Shown: positions 63,623-64,000 of the stretch, in pieces
Position numbering within the stretch: position 1 is the stretch's first letter
Layout of the letters: each line of letters opens with the position of its first letter
Notes under the pieces: generated by a model
Seen by the model: the letters and a program-made list of their open reading frames with translations, nothing else
The model's database searches: none
What the model was told of the DNA's origin: nothing
Position numbers and translations under genes: made by a program
Assembly (NCBI RefSeq): GCF_002934545.1
Contig: NZ_PTJA01000008.1
Location: 1 to 64,000 of the forward strand
DNA: 64,000 nt
Source: Lacrimispora xylanisolvens
Lineage (GTDB): Bacteria > Bacillota > Clostridia > Lachnospirales > Lachnospiraceae
Reading direction: 5' to 3'

Positions 63623-63865
63623 TTACCGGTTGTAGACGCGATCAAATCTGATTTCCTGCAGTTTGCCGGTCTCCTCATCAGGAACATAGTCTGCCATATA
63701 AAAGCTGTCATCCTCCCTTATTTCAAATATTCTCCCCCAGTCTGTCTCAGGCAGTTCCTCGCCGTCGATCACAATGGGAACCCCCTTATTTCTGTACCTT
63801 TTCAGTCCTTCCAGATACTGGTCTCTTTTACCTTCTTTCCATATACCGCTGTCTTCTTTACTCAT
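63623..63865 (-). CDS. Small hypothetical protein
   Basis: 80 residues, soluble, with alternating charged stretches (KRDQYLEGLKRYRNKGVPIVIDG, DSFYMADYVPDEETGKLQEIRFDRVYNR). I do not recognise a family. The ATG at 63865 has GGGGAG at good distance and is chosen over 63955. The reading frame is interrupted by one TAA (63623-63625) and then remains open for another 38 codons. Confidence 0.6.
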   Translation of the reverse strand: MSKEDSGIWKEGKRDQYLEGLKRYRNKGVPIVIDGEELPETDWGRIFEIREDDSFYMADYVPDEETGKLQEIRFDRVYNR

Positions 63866-63899
63866 ATTGCTATCTCCCCGCCGTTTTATCTTTCGTATT

Positions 63900-64000
63900 T
63901 TAAAATAATTTTTCGTAAAAACTGATAGTCTCAGAAGTGACAGAAAATGGATCAATGGAAAACGGAATTCTTCTGATCGGAACTTTTAATCTTTTTTCCA
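63900..64000 (-). CDS. 3' end of a gene entering from the right edge
   Basis: On the minus strand a frame is open from the edge of the window to TAA at 63900-63902. The last residues (VPIRRIPFSIDPFSVTSE...FYEKLF) have protein-like composition. It ends 34 bases before the next gene, as in an operon. Only ~32 residues are visible, so the family cannot be named and the call rests on openness and composition. Confidence 0.4.
   Translation of the reverse strand, partial: EKRLKVPIRRIPFSIDPFSVTSETISFYEKLF

Noticed and set aside
63520-63711. 63-residue minus-strand frame next to the small gene
   Set aside because: It overlaps the better-supported small gene in another frame and has no ribosome site. 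The open continuation of the small gene's own frame is the more interesting reading of this stretch.

Overview
The window looks like a chromosome segment of a spore-forming member of the Lachnospiraceae, probably near Lacrimispora / [Clostridium] saccharolyticum. This is an inference from protein style, moderate-low GC, AGGAGG-type ribosome binding sites, the low-complexity Ala/Thr linkers after lipoprotein signal peptides, a CwlD cortex amidase and a clostridial gene set. There is no CRISPR array, no recognisable transposase and no tRNA that I could see. Most genes are ordinary housekeeping or carbohydrate genes, with two accessory-looking clusters.

Layout. 1-360: three tandem near-consensus promoters and a boxA-like leader on the minus strand, pointing off the left edge, probably into an rRNA operon. 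471-1985: a SEC-C/pRiA4b ORF-3 protein. 2258-6671: Pho-box candidate and pstSCAB-phoU phosphate uptake operon. 6757-13823 (minus): a seven-gene cluster with a polysaccharide deacetylase, GNAT-like acyltransferase, FkbM methyltransferase, Gfo/Idh/MocA oxidoreductase, AMP-forming acyl ligase, stand-alone acyl carrier protein and minimal DAHP synthase. I think it makes or decorates an unusual sugar or acyl-glycoside, and it is the best candidate for an undescribed system. 13985-19565 (minus): a beta-glucoside PTS operon (bglG-bglF-bglA) with a textbook LicT-type RAT/terminator switch, and nagA. 19712-22643: a two-component system. 22857-25164: YhaM and an HtrA homologue that has lost its catalytic triad. 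25390-30764: mutS2 and a second two-component system whose regulator and kinase genes are separated by an opposite-strand membrane gene and a cruciform repeat.

30851-38318 (minus): orphan BlaI-type repressor, PhoH/PIN ATPase, and a GntR/AraR-type regulator with a monosaccharide ABC transporter (binding protein, double ATPase, permease) preceded by palindromes resembling AraR operators. 38691-46249: an AraC regulator diverging from RidA, an ornithine-cyclodeaminase-family enzyme, a four-gene HcnABC/OoxAB-like FAD/Fe-S dehydrogenase and an APC permease. Together these suggest uptake and anaerobic oxidation of an amino or imino acid.

46301-55446 (minus): trmL, an aminotransferase with its Lrp regulator, a HypE-like C-terminal fragment protein, VanW, a 38-residue membrane peptide, a DnaQ-type exonuclease, nth, a B12 radical SAM protein, dCMP deaminase and the tRNA threonylcarbamoylation enzyme TsaC/Sua5. 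55619-58634: asnA followed by a LytTR/GHKL two-component pair. 58737-63865: a coiled-coil protein, CwlD amidase, a lipoprotein phosphoesterase, a GH18/SH3 protein and a small conserved-looking protein. The 3' end of one more gene appears to enter from the right edge. Start sites were moved from the longest reading frame wherever a ribosome binding site clearly pointed to an internal start.
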